Shown here: in pieces, positions 43,860 through 54,887 of the stretch
Layout: each line of letters opens with the position of its first letter
Numbering within the stretch: the stretch's first letter is position 1
Assembly (NCBI RefSeq): GCF_905171765.1
Contig: NC_053390.1
Coordinates: 309,493,466-309,557,465, forward strand
Source of the DNA: Bufo bufo
Lineage: Eukaryota; Chordata; Amphibia; Anura; Bufonidae
Reading direction: 5' to 3'
Length of the DNA stretch: 64,000 nucleotides
Translations under genes and position numbers: made by a program
Notes under the pieces: model-generated
Seen by the model: the letters and a program-made list of their open reading frames with translations, nothing else
Databases searched by the model: none
What the model was told of the DNA's origin: nothing

Positions 43860-44760
43860 TTAGGCGGTTCCGAACCTGTCCCGGGTCACTTCCAGCTCCG
43901 GGATAGATGTGGCCTCTGCGGCCTCACCAGCCAATACCTCTAGGGGAAACCTATTGTGGTTACACTCTGGCCCTATGATGGGGACCCTTATGGCCGGTAC
44001 ACCGGAATCGGGGTCTTCAGGTTCAGGACCCAGAGAGTCTTTCTCCACAAGAGATCGCGCTCCATCCTTCCATAAGGACCAGAATATGGGTAAATCTCTT
44101 TCTAAAATAGTCCCGTATGGAAGATTCTTTACCACTCCCACGATGTGCTATACCTCCCCCCGGCGTGGCCATGACAACCATCGCCGTCGGATACTCTCGG
44201 ATATCCCCATGGATACAGATAACGGAGACCTTTTGTTCAGAGGGATTTTTCTAACAAACCAGTGACCCGAGCATTAGGGTCACTAGACTCCCGGAGTCTA
44301 ACAGTGTGTTAATTCGGTACCAGTTAATGGACACCTGGCACATGGGAGGTTCACCAGAGCACAGCAGGGTGTTTGCGGTACAGACAGGTCTGGCGTAGAA
44401 TGAGGACTGCAGAGCAAACCCGCACTCCATGGGTTCAGTGGTCAAGGGGCAGTTAGCAGCCCTATTTCCAGGCCCCTGGCACCGCCAGCATCGGATAAAT
44501 GTGTTCTCACGAGCCCACGGGTTCCGCTTAATGGGCCTTTGGGTTGCATTATCCCCTGCTTGGGATCAGGACTTTTTCCCAGTCTCTATAAGTGGGGCCG
44601 GGGTGTCACCTTTTGAGAAGTGTCCCGCACCATGGGTGGCCATGTACCGCTCGACCAGGCTGAGCAACTGGTCAAGGTTGCCCGGGTCCCCCTGACCCAC
44701 CCAACGTTGAATGGCCACTGGCAGAGTACGCACCAACCGATCCACCACCACTCACTCTAT
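43860..44760 (-). pseudogene. Gypsy gag remnant, zinc knuckle and aspartic protease
   Basis: The frame ending VVDRLVRTLPVAIQRWVGQG and PGNLDQLLSLVERYMATH (about 44751-44566) resembles the SCAN/capsid-like C-terminal helices of Gypsy gag. Near 44455 a zinc knuckle reads CWRCQGPGNRAANC with Asn where His is expected. The protease region (44445-44251) has INTLLDSGSLVTL, with DSG in place of the DTG/DSG active site. Stops and frame changes break the whole into pieces. Confidence 0.72.
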
Positions 44761-44865
44761 TTTCCTCAACCTCAGCTGCTGGCTTAGGTTGGAACTTTGC
44801 TGGTTCAATCCCGGACATGTGAACACTGTGTTTGCCTTACTGGTCTGCCTGCATCCTCCATCATA

Positions 44866-45736
44866 TGTAATGCCGTGGACTACAAGGACCAGTTTTGAAG
44901 AAAGGCAGGGACACAACAAAGTCTCTTCAACACAGTTTATTGCATGTTCCAGCAAACTTACAGTTCAGTTACAGCCGGGTCAGGTGATCAGTCCACAGGC
45001 CAGTGTTTCCTTCACTAGTGCCTTGCTGTGTGTGATCTGCAGCCGCTCATTCAACAGACACACCTTGCCTCATGCTGCTGACTTTTAGGCTACGTCTACA
45101 CGACGACATTTGTCACGCGACAGATAAGGCACAACTACACTGCAACATTTGTAGCGCAACATTTTGTTGCACCAATGTCACGCGACAATTTTTATAATGG
45201 CAGTCTATGGTGTTGCGCTGCAACATGCAACATGCTGCGACTGCGACGCAACAGTCGCAGAAAAATCCATCTTGAATGGATTTTCTGCGACTGTTGCGTC
45301 GCAGCATGTTGCATGTTGTAGTGCGACACCATAGACTGCCATTATAAAAATTGTCGCGCGACATTAGTGCAACAAAATGTCGCGCGACAAATGTCGTCGT
45401 GTAGACGTAGCCTTAAACGCAATCGTGGACATGGGCCACGTATAAACCCCGGAGTGGATCGTGGGGAGTAAGCACCCAACCAGCTCTTTGCTTACTCCCA
45501 GTAAAAGCCAGGCCCAGATTAGCTGTGACCAGCTATACTAGGTATCAACAGTGTCCACCATCTATCTTAGTGTACACTCTAGCTTCTGGCTTCCACTCCA
45601 CCAATGCCGGGTACCTTGGTGGCACGTCTCATGTGCACCACAGCAAACCACAATATGTATCTCCTTAATAGGTTTCCTGCACCATTCTGGGAGATACATA
45701 CCTTCTATCATATATGAGGCCTGTCACTGCCTTACA
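44866..45736 (-). repeat. 5' LTR of the Gypsy element, carrying a MITE
   Basis: It is an 871-bp copy of the LTR at 31151-31682, extended by the MITE at 45088-45412 plus its 3-bp duplication. Apart from the MITE the two LTRs are similar with scattered substitutions. Confidence 0.88.
45088..45412. mobile_element. TTA-type palindromic MITE with proven 3-bp duplication
   Basis: Near-perfect inverted ends GGCTACGTCTACACGACGAC run into extended arms built from CGCGACA-type blocks. TTA flanks at 45085-45087 and 45413-45415. The other LTR has the empty site with a single TTA, which proves the target duplication and that the element arrived after the LTRs formed. The 3-bp TWA target suggests PIF/Harbinger mobilisation. 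Confidence 0.95.
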
Positions 45737-45740
45737 ATAC

Positions 45741-46440
45741 CCAAATGAAAATGTCACCTCATCCCCCCAAAAAATGGGTCCTCACACAAAATCAACACCA
45801 GAAAAATAAAAAAATATGTCTCTCAGAAAATGGTGACACAAAAACAAGAATTTTTTTTCCAAAAATGCTTTTATTGTGTAAAATTGAAAAGAATAAAGAA
45901 AAAAACATATTAGGTATGACTGTGTCCTGAATGAGGAGCTATATAAATCTCTACCCTGTCAGGTGAACGCTGTAAAAAAAATAAAAACGGGGCCAGAACA
46001 GCAATTTTATGGTCACCTTCCCTCACAAAAAGAATCAAAACCACAAGCGATCAAAACTATATGTACTCCAAAATTGTGCCAATGACAACATCACCTCATC
46101 CCACAGAAATTTTTTCTTGTATTTTTTTTCTAGTGTTTTAATACTGAAAAAAATAAATATAAAACTTTGGAAAAAACTAATTCTTTGTTTGAATCGCCAG
46201 ATTCTGATCCGCATAATTTTTACATTTTTATGTGTACAGAGCTGTGTGAGGTCTCATAACAGAGGCCATCTGTTCTTTTTATTGATACAATTTTTGAAAT
46301 GACCCAAAAAAAATGGCGAATTGGTCATTTTGACTTTTTTCCCCATTTCGCCGTTTGTTTAAAGGGAGTAATTATTTTTAAATATTTTTAAAAACGGTTG
46401 CTAGGGGGAACGGATGCACAGCCAGAAGCATGTGCTCCCG
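45741..46440. repeat. Dispersed repeat R1, right part
   Basis: It continues the R1 copy interrupted at 31146, with phrases like CACCTCATCCCCCC, AATGCTTTTATTGTGT and CATATTAGGTATGACTG. It appears to contain two successive R1 units (the second starts near 46000). It ends before the TTAA-flanked element at 46449. Confidence 0.65.
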
Positions 46441-46959
46441 GTTTTTAACCACTTCAGCCCCCAGTGCTTAAACACCCTGAAAGACCAGACCACTTTTTAC
46501 ACTTCTGACCTACACTACTTTTACCATTTATTGCTCGGTCATGCAACTTACCACCCAAATGAATTTTACCTCCTTTTCTTCTCACTAATAGAGCTTTCAT
46601 TTGGTGGTATTTCATTGCTACTGACATTTTTACTTTTTTTGTTATTAATCGAAATTTAACGATTTTTTTGCAAAAAAATGACATTTTTCACTTTCAGTTG
46701 CAAAATTTTGCAAAAAAAAACGACATCCATATATAAATTTTGCTCTAAATTTATTGTTCTACATGTCTTTGATAAAAAAAAAATGTTTGGGTAAAAAAAA
46801 ATTGGTTTGGGTAAAAGTTATAGCGTTTACAAACTATGGTACAAAAATGTGAATTTCCGCTTTTTCAAGCAGCTCTGACTTTCTGAGCACCTGTCATGTT
46901 TCCTGAGGTTCTACAATGCCCAGACAGTACAAACACCCCACAAATGACCCCATTTCGGA

Positions 46960-49900
46960 AAGTACACACCCTAAGGTATTCGCTGATGGGCATAGTGAGT
47001 TCATAGAACTTTTTATTTTTTGTCACAAGTTAGCGGAAAATTATGATTTTTTTTTTTTTTTTTTCTTACAAAGTCTCATATTCCACTAACTTGTGACAAA
47101 AAATTTAAAGTTCTATGAACTCACTATGCCCATCAGCGAATACCTTGGGGTCTCTTCTTTCCAAAATGGGGTCACTTGTGGGGTAGTTATACTGCCCTGG
47201 CATTCTAGGGGCCCAAATGTGTGGTAAGGAGTTTGAAATCAAATTCTGTAAAAAATGACGAGTGAAATCCGAAAGGTGCTCTTTGGAATATGGGCCCCTT
47301 TGCCCACCTAGGCTGCAAAAAAGTGTCACACATCTGGTATCTCTGTATTCAGGAGAAGTTGAGGAATGTGTTTTGGGGTGTCTTTTTACATATACCCATG
47401 CTGGGTGAGATAAATATCTTGGTCAAATGCCAACTTTGTATAAAAAAATGGGAAAAGGTGTCGTTTGCCAAGATATTTCTCTCACCCAGCATGGGTATAT
47501 GTAAAATGACACCCCAAAACACATTCCCCAACTTCTCCTGAGTACGGAGATACCAGATGTGTGACACTTTTTTGCAGCCTAGGTGGGCAAAGGGGCCCAT
47601 ATTCCAAAGAGCACCTTTCGGATTTCACAGGTCATTTTTTACAGAATTTGATTTCAAACTCCTTACCACACATTTGGGCCCCTAGAATGCCAGGGCAGTA
47701 TAACTACCCCACAAGTGACCCCATTTTGGAAAGAAGACACCCCAAGGTATTCCGTGAGGGGCATGGCAAGTTCCTAGAATTTTTTATTTTTTGTCACAAG
47801 TTAGTGGAAAATGATGATTTTTTTTTTTTTTCATACAAAGTCTCATATTCCACTAACTTGTGACAAAAAATAAAAACTTCCATGAACTCACTATGCCCAT
47901 CAGCGAATACCTTGGGGTCTCTTCTTTCCAAAATGGGGTCACTTGTGGGGTAGTTATACTGCCCTGGCATTCTAGGGGCCCAAATGTGTGGTAAGGAGTT
48001 TGAAATCAAATTCTGTAAAAAATGACCTGTGAAATCCGAAAGGTGCTCTTTGGAATATGGGCCCCTTTGCCCACCTAGGCTGCAAAAAAGTGTCACACAT
48101 CTGGTATCTCTGTATTCAGGAGAAGTTGAGGAATGTGTTTTGGGGTGTCTTTTTACATATACCCATGCTGGGTGAGATAAATATCTTGGTCAAATGCCAA
48201 CTTTGTATAAAAAAATGGGAAAAGTTGTCTTTTGCCAAGATATTTCTCTCACCCAGCATGGGTATATGAAAAATGACACCCCAAAACACATTCCCCAACT
48301 TCTCCTGAGTACGGAGATACCAGATGTGTGACACTTTTTTGCAGCCTAGGTGGGCAAAGGGGCCCATATTCCAAAGAGCACCTTTCGGATTTCACAGGTC
48401 ATTTTTTACAGAATTTGATTTCAAACTCCTTACCACACATTTGGGCCCCTAGAATGCCAGGGCAGTATAACTACCCCACAAGTGACCCCATTTTGGAAAG
48501 AAGACACCCCAAGGTATTCCGTGAGGGGCATGGCAAGTTCCTAGAATTTTTTATTTTTTGTCACAAGTTAGTGGAAAATGATGATTTTTTTTTTTTTCAT
48601 ACAAAGTCTCATATTCCACTAACTTGTGACAAAAAATAAAAACTTCCATGAACTCACTATGCCCATCAGCGAATACCTTGGGGTCTCTTCTTTCCAAAAT
48701 GGGGTCACTTGTGGGGTAGTTATACTGCCCTGGCATTCTAGGGGCCCAAATGTGTGGTAAGGAGTTTGAAATCAAATTCTGTAAAAAATGACCTGTGAAA
48801 TCCGAAAGGTGCTCTTTGGAATATGGGCCCCTTTGCCCACCTAGGCTGCAAAAAAGTGTCACACATCTGGTATCTCTGTATTCAGGAGAAGTTGAGGAAT
48901 GTGTTTTGGGGTGTCTTTTTACATATACCCATGCTGGGTGAGATAAATATCTTGGTCAAATGCCAACTTTGTATAAAAAAATGGGAAAAGTTGTCTTTTG
49001 CCAAGATATTTCTCTCACCCAGCATGGGTATATGTAAAATGACACCCCAAAACACATTCCCCAACTTCTCCTGAGTACGGAGATACCAGATGTGTGACAC
49101 TTTTTTGCAGCCTAGGTGGGCAAAGGGGCCCATATTCCAAAGAGCACCTTTCGGATTTCACAGGTCATTTTTTACAGAATTTGATTTCAAACTCCTTACC
49201 ACACATTTGGGCCCCTAGAATGCCAGGGCAGTATAACTACCCCACAAGTGACCCCATTTTGGAAAGAAGAGACCCCAAGGTATTCGCTGATGGGCATAGT
49301 GAGTTCATGGAAGTTTTTATTTTTTGTCACAAGTTAGTGGAATATGAGACTTTGTATAAAAAAAATAGAAATAAAAAAAAATAAGCATTTTCCACTAACT
49401 TGTGACAAAAAATAAAAAATTCTAGGAACTCGCCATGCCCCTCACGGAATACCTTGGGGTGTCTTATTTCCAAAATGGGGTTACTTGTGGGGTAGTTATA
49501 CTGCCCTGGCATTTTCCAGGGGCCCTAATGTGTGGTAAGTAGGTAAATGACCTGTGAAATCCTAAAGGTGCTCTTTGGAATATGGGCCCCTTTGCCCACC
49601 TAGGCTGCAAAAAAGTGTCACACATGTGGTATTGCCGTATTCAGGAGAAGTTGGGGAATGTGTTTTGGGGTGTCATTTTACATATACCCTTGCTGGGTGA
49701 GAGAAATATCTTGGCAAAAGACAACTTTTCCCATTTTTTTATACAAAGTTGGCATTTGACCAAGATATTTATCTCACCCAGCATGGGTATATGTAAAATG
49801 ACACCCCAAAACACATTCCCCAACTTCTCCTGAGTACGGCGATACCAGATGTGTGACACTTTTTTGCAGCCTAGATGCGCAAAGGTGCCCAAATTCCTTT

Positions 49901-50140
49901 TAGGAGGGCATTTTTAGACATTTGGATACCAGACTTCTTCTCACGCTTTGGGGCCCCTAGAATGCCAGGGCAGTATAAATACCCCACATGTGACCCCATT
50001 TTGGAAAGAAGACACCCCAAGGTATTCAATGAGGGGCATGGCGAGTTCATAGAAATTTTTTTTTTTTGGCACAAGTTAGCGGAAATTGATATTTTTAATT
50101 TTTTTCTCACAAAGTCTCCCGTTCCGCTAACTTGGGCCAA
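46960..50140. repeat. Array of palindromic units with 767-bp period
   Basis: Each unit holds a segment and its inverted copy. The marker TACCTTGGGGTCTC recurs on the + strand at 47141, 47908 and 48674 (spacing 767 and 766), with the complement in between. Phrases include CTGCCCTGGCATTCTAGG, GGGTATATGTAAAATGACAC and CACAAGTTAGTGGAA. Frames of 60-100 codons appear on both strands as copies of each other and are not genes. The last units (49380-50140) are more diverged. Confidence 0.93.
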
Positions 50141-50149
50141 AAAAATGTC

Positions 50150-52850
50150 TGAATGGAGCCTTACAGAGGGTGATCAATGACAGGGGGGGTGATCAATGAC
50201 AGGGGGGTGATCAATGACAGGGGGGTGATCAATGACAGGGGGGTGATCAGGGAGTCTATATGGGGTGATAACCACAGTCATTGATCACGCCCGTGTAAGG
50301 CTTCATTCAGACGTCCGTATGCGTTTTGCGGATCCGATCCATCTATCAGTGCATCCGTAAAAATCATGCGGACATCTGAATGGAGCTTTACAGGGGGGTA
50401 ATCAATGACAGGGGGGGTGATCAATGACAGGGGGGTGATCAGGGAGTCTATATGGGGTGATAACCACAGTCATTGATCATGCCCCTGTAAGGCTTCATTC
50501 AGACGTCCGGATGCGTTTTGCGGATCCGATCCATTTATCAGTTCATCCGTAAAAATCATGCGGACATCTGAATGGAGCTTTACAGGGGGGTAATCAATGA
50601 CAGGGGGGTGATCAGGGAGTCTATATGGGGTGATAACCACAGTCATTGATCATGCCCCTGTAAGGCTTCATTCAGACGTCCGGATGCGTTTTGCGGATCC
50701 GATCCATCTATCAGTGCATCCGTAAAAATCATGCGGACATCTGAATGGAGCTTTACAGGGGGGTAATCAATGACAGGGGGGTGATCAGGGAGTCTATATG
50801 GGGTGATAACCACAGTCATTGATCATGCCCCTGTAAGGCTTCATTCAGACGTCCGTATGCGTTTTGCGGATCCGATCCATCTATCAGTGCATCCGTAAGA
50901 ATCATGCGGACATCTGAATGGAGCTTTACAGGGGGGTAATCAATGACAGGGGGGGTGATCAATGACAGGGGGGTGATCAGGGAGTCTATATGGGGTGATA
51001 ACCACAGTCATTGATCATGCCCCTGTAAGGCTTCATTCAGACGTCCGGATGCGTTTTGCGGATCCGATCCATTTATCAGTGCATCCGTAAAAATCATGCG
51101 GACATCTGAATGGAGCTTTACAGGGGGGTAATCAATGACAGGGGGGTGATCAGGGAGTCTATATGGGGTGATAACCACAGTCATTGATCATGCCCCTGTA
51201 AGGCTTCATTCAGACGTCCGGATGCGTTTTGCGGATCCGATCCATCTATCAGTGCATCCGTAAAAATCATGCGGACATCTGAATGGAGCTTTACAGGGGG
51301 GTAATCAATGACAGGGGGGTGATCAGGGAGTCTATATGGGGTGATAACCACAGTCATTGATCATGCCCCTGTAAGGCTTCATTCAGACGTCCGTATGCGT
51401 TTTGCGGATCCGATCCATCTATCAGTGCATCCGTAAAAATCATGCGGACATCTGAATGGAGCTTTACAGGGGGGTAATCAATGACAGGGGGGGTGATCAA
51501 TGACAGGGGGATTATCAGGGAGTCTATATGGGGTGATAACCACAGTCATTGATCATGCCCCTGTAAGGCTTTATTCAGACGTCCGGATGCGTTTTGCGGA
51601 TCCGATCCATCTATCAGTGGATCCGTAAAAATCATGCGGACATCTGAATGGAGCTTTACAGGGGGGTAATCAATGACAGGGGGGTGATCAGGGAGTCTAT
51701 ATGGGGTGATAACCACAGTCATTGATCATGCCCCTGTAAGGCTTCATTCAGACGTCCGGATGCGTTTTGCGGATCCGATCCATCTATCAGTGCATCCGTA
51801 AAAATCATGCGGACATCTGAATGGAGCTTTACAGGGGGGTAATCAATGACAGGGGGGTGATCAGGGAGTCTATATGGGGTGATAACCACAGTCATTGATC
51901 ATGCCCCTGTAAGGCTTCATTCAGACGTCCGGATGCGTTTTGCGGATCCGATCCATCTATCAGTGCATCCGTAAAAATCATGCGGACATCTGAATGGAGC
52001 TTTACAGGGGGGTAATCAATGACAGGGGGGTGATCAGGGAGTCTATATGGGGTGATAACCACAGTCATTGATCATGCCCCTGTAAGGCTTCATTCAGACG
52101 TCCGGATGCGTTTTGCGGATCCGATCCATCTATCAGTGCATCCGTAAAAATCATGCGGACATCTGAATGGAGCTTTACAGGGGGGTAATCAATGACAGGG
52201 GGGGTGATCAATGACAGGGGGGTGATCAGGGAGTCTATATGGGGTGATAACCACAGTCATTGATCATGCCCCTGTAAGGCTTCATTCAGACGTCCGGATG
52301 CGTTTTTCGGATCCGATCCATCTATCAGTGCATCCGTAAAAATCATGCGGACATCTGAATGGAGCTTTACAGGGGGGTAATCAATGACAGGGGGGTGATC
52401 AGGGAGTCTATATGGGGTGATAACCACAGTCATTGATCATGCCCCTGTAAGGCTTCATTCAGACGTCCGGATGCGTTTTGCGGATCCGATCCATCTATCA
52501 GTGCATCCGTAAAAATCATGCGGACATCTGAATGGAGCTTTACAGGGGGGTAATCAATGACAGGGGGGTGATCAGGGAGTCTATATGGGGTGATCACCAC
52601 AGTCATTGATCACGCCCGTGTAAGGCTTCATTCAGACGTCCGGATGCGTTTTGCGGATCCGATCCATCTATCAGTGGATCCGTAAAAATCATGCGGACGT
52701 CTGAATGGAGCTTTACAGGGGGTTGATCAATGACAGGGGGGTAATCAATGACAGGGGGGTAATCAATGACAGGGGGGTGATCAGGGAGTCTATATGGGGT
52801 GATCAGGGAGTCTATATGGGGTGATCAGGGGCTAATAAGGGGTTAATAAG
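50150..52850. repeat. Satellite of 173/192-bp monomers with 538-bp higher-order unit
   Basis: The marker GATAACCACAGTCATTGATC recurs at 50267, 50459, 50632, 50805, 50997, 51170, 51343, 51535, 51708, 51881, 52054, 52246 and 52419 (52592 with a variant). Spacing is 192, 173, 173 repeated, with one extra 173. The 192-bp monomer has an added 19-bp GGGGTGATCAATGACAG-type unit. Each monomer contains a MITE-like inverted pair, GGCTTCATTCAGACGTCCG and CGGACATCTGAATGGAGC. The array ends in shorter 19-bp units near 52720-52850. Confidence 0.95.
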
Positions 52851-53227
52851 TGACGGGGGGGGGTGTAGTGTAGTGTAGTGGTGCTTGGTGCTACTTTACT
52901 GAGCTACCTGTGTCCTCTGGTGGTCGATCCAACAAAGGGGACCACCAGAGGACCAGGTAGCAGGTATATTAGACGCTGTTATCAAAACAGCGTCTAATAT
53001 ACCTGTTAGGGGTTAAAAAAAACACATCTCCAGCCTGCCAGCGAACGATCGCCGCTGGCAGGCTGGAGATCAACTCTCTTACCTTCCGTTCCTGTGAGCG
53101 CGCGCGCCTGTGTGCGCGCGTTCACAGGAAATCTCGCGTCTCGCGAGATGACGCATATATGCGTGACTCTGCCAGGGCTGCCACCTCCGGAACGCGATCC
53201 TGCGTTAGGCGGTCCGGAGGTGGTTAA

Positions 53228-53391
53228 CCTCACTGATGTCTTGGTCGCATTTGACCACTGCATCTGACGGGTAAATGTGTGTGATCGACATTATCATCAA
53301 TCGTATACATTAGCCCCAGGTACGTGCTATTTAAAATTGTTAGGGGCTAGGAAGGGGTTAACAACTATTTTATGAGATACCACTATCTGTC
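53228..53391. other. Unassigned intronic spacer
   Basis: No recognisable element. It resembles a short piece of common frog-type repeat (GGGGCTAGGAAGGGGTTAA). Confidence 0.4.
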
Positions 53392-53394
53392 TTA

Positions 53395-53574
53395 GGCCTC
53401 TTGGACACGACCGTATGGCTTTTTCAGTATTTTGCGGTCCACAAAAAACGGATCCGCAAAAAATACAGATGACGTCCGTGTACATTCTTATCCTTGTCCG
53501 TTATGCGGACAATAATAGGACATGTTCTATCTTTGAACGGAACGGAAAAACGGAAACCTCGTGTGCAAGAGGCC
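53395..53574. mobile_element. TTA-flanked MITE, short
   Basis: The ends GGCCTCTTGGACACGACCG and, inverted, GGCCTCTTGCACACGAGG are flanked by TTA at 53392-53394 and 53575-53577. The 180-bp interior has CGGATCCGC and CCGTTCCG-type inverted motifs. Confidence 0.9.
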
Positions 53575-53777
53575 TTAAAAACAGAGAAATTTAAATTTAG
53601 ATAATAGCTATTTTTTTCCACATTTTCTGTTAATTTTTAATAAATGAACTCAAATTTACCGCTAACATGAAGTACAATGTGTCATGAGAAAACTCAGAAA
53701 CGGTTAGATGAATAAAAACCCAAATCCCAAAGTTATTACTACATACATTGACATGTCACATGTCCCTTGGCCCTTAA

Positions 53778-54307
53778 AGGGATTTTCTGAGACTTAGGGC
53801 CATTGCACACGACGTATGCCCCCTGAGACATACGGTCCGTGAGTGGGCCATATGTCCTGAAGTGGCATTGTTCGTGCGCACGGGAGCGCACAGCATCATA
53901 GATTACAATGATACTGTGCACGTCAGGCCGCCCGTGGGACTATTTTCCTGAACTCATAAGATCATATGAGCTGTGCGCTCCCGTGCACACGATCAATGCC
54001 ACTCAGGGACATATCAGATCGGCGGGGATTTGCAGCAAACATCCCCTGGCTGACACCCTCAAGCTGTATGAGGAGAAGGCGCACGCAGTGCTGTTTCTAT
54101 TCCTGCTTACCCCTGCTGTTTATGGTCTTTGCCATCGACAGTAGCAGCGGACAGGAAGAAAGAAGGGAGACGGCACGTGCGCTCTGTGCGCACCGTCATC
54201 TCATACAGCTGGTCAGCGGGCGTGCCGGGCGTCAGACCACTGCCGATCTGATATTAATGACCAATCGTGAGGATAGGTCATCAATAGTAAAAGCCCGGAC
54301 AACCCCT
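53778..54307. mobile_element. TTAA-flanked MITE with a nested TTA-type fragment
   Basis: The ends AGGGATTTTCTGAGAC and, inverted, AGGGGTTGTCCGGGCT are flanked by TTAA at 53774-53777 and 54308-54311. Near 53800-54020 lies a second, palindromic block starting GGGCCATTGCACACGACG that resembles the TTA family. No coding role. Confidence 0.82.
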
Positions 54308-54311
54308 TTAA

Positions 54312-54820
54312 ATAATGATAACTTATCCTCAGGATAGGTTATCAATATCTGATCATTGGGGGTCCGACACCTGGGACCCCCACCAATCAGTTTGAGAAGG
54401 CAGCAGCGCTCTACAGTAGTGCCACGGCCTTCTCTCAGCTTTCGCTAGGCCAAGTGACGACACGTTCTTTGGTCACATGGCCTAGGCGCAGCTCATCCCC
54501 ATAGAAGTGAATAGGACTGAGCAGCAATACCAAGGACAGTGTTTGGTGAGTAGGGGAGAGGCCTAGGGGTTAATGTAAAAAATTATAAATGACTATATTA
54601 GCAAGATATTGCCTTTCATGGTATAAAAGAAAGATATCAGTCTTTACAGAACCAAACCTAAAAAGGGAGGTATATTTCCCTTTGCTGATTATTGCATATA
54701 CCATATACTGTATTTTCAGGCCTATGTAGCCATCTAGACATTCATCAATATTCCTGTAATGTTCCTTGATTATTATTCTTCAAATGTCCTTAGTTACTGT
54801 AATTTTTATTCTGTTATTAG
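54312..54820. other. Intron with a MITE fragment and the exon D acceptor
   Basis: The block 54320-54560 (ATCCTCAGGATAGGTTATC, GGACCCCCACCAATCAG) matches the remnant at 33100-33335. The rest appears unique. A pyrimidine-rich tract ending TTATTAG precedes 54821. Confidence 0.5.
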
Positions 54821-54887
54821 AACGTGTAGATGAAAGACGCAAAACTGAAACCGCAGGCTCACCAGTCAGATCATCCCCTAAAACAGG
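54821..54887 (+). CDS. Host gene exon D
   Basis: A 67-bp segment lies between ...CTGTTATTAG and a GTAAAT donor. With the base carried from exon C it reads ERVDERRKTETAGSPVRSSP then KT. It enters in phase 1 and leaves in phase 2. The basic, Ser/Pro-rich peptide fits a linker after the coiled coil. The phase match with exon C, 26 kb upstream, is the main support. Confidence 0.6.

Larger units (their letters stand above)
31151..45736 (-). mobile_element. Gypsy LTR retrotransposon with integrase before RT (Gmr1-like order)
   Basis: Two LTRs (31151-31682 and 44866-45736) with ends TGTAA...TTACA type are flanked by a 4-bp duplication ATAC (31147-31150, 45737-45740). On the minus strand the order is LTR, gag and zinc knuckle, protease, integrase, RT, RNase H remnants, polypurine tract (GGAGGGGAAGG), LTR. 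Integrase upstream of RT is unusual for Gypsy and known from Gmr1-type elements. A 9.9-kb hAT-type insertion and a 325-bp MITE are nested. Without them the element is about 4.3 kb, so RT/RNase H has internal deletions. Confidence 0.88.
46449..53223. mobile_element. TTAA-flanked element rich in internal satellite (Kolobok-like)
   Basis: The ends CCACTTCAGCC and, inverted, CCACCTCCGGACC lie next to TTAA at 46445-46448 and 53224-53227. Inside are a 767-bp palindromic array and a 173/192-bp satellite. The right end has a CpG-rich section with inverted GCGCGCG blocks. No transposase frame exists. The same left end starts again at 63951, so this is a repeated family. Assignment to Kolobok rests only on the TTAA target. 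Confidence 0.75.

Noticed and set aside
44566..44751. Host SCAN-domain gene
   Set aside because: The SCAN-like helices are followed by a zinc knuckle, protease and integrase in the same orientation between two LTRs, so they are retrotransposon gag.
47105..49892. Repeated 60-103 codon frames on both strands (starting MTLFCSLGGQRG or MGPFAHLGCKKV)
   Set aside because: They are copies of one another generated by the 767-bp palindromic array and occur in both orientations with no independent coding evidence.
50150..52850. CRISPR-like array (regular repeats with spacing)
   Set aside because: Units are contiguous 173/192-bp tandem monomers without unique spacers and the context is eukaryotic.
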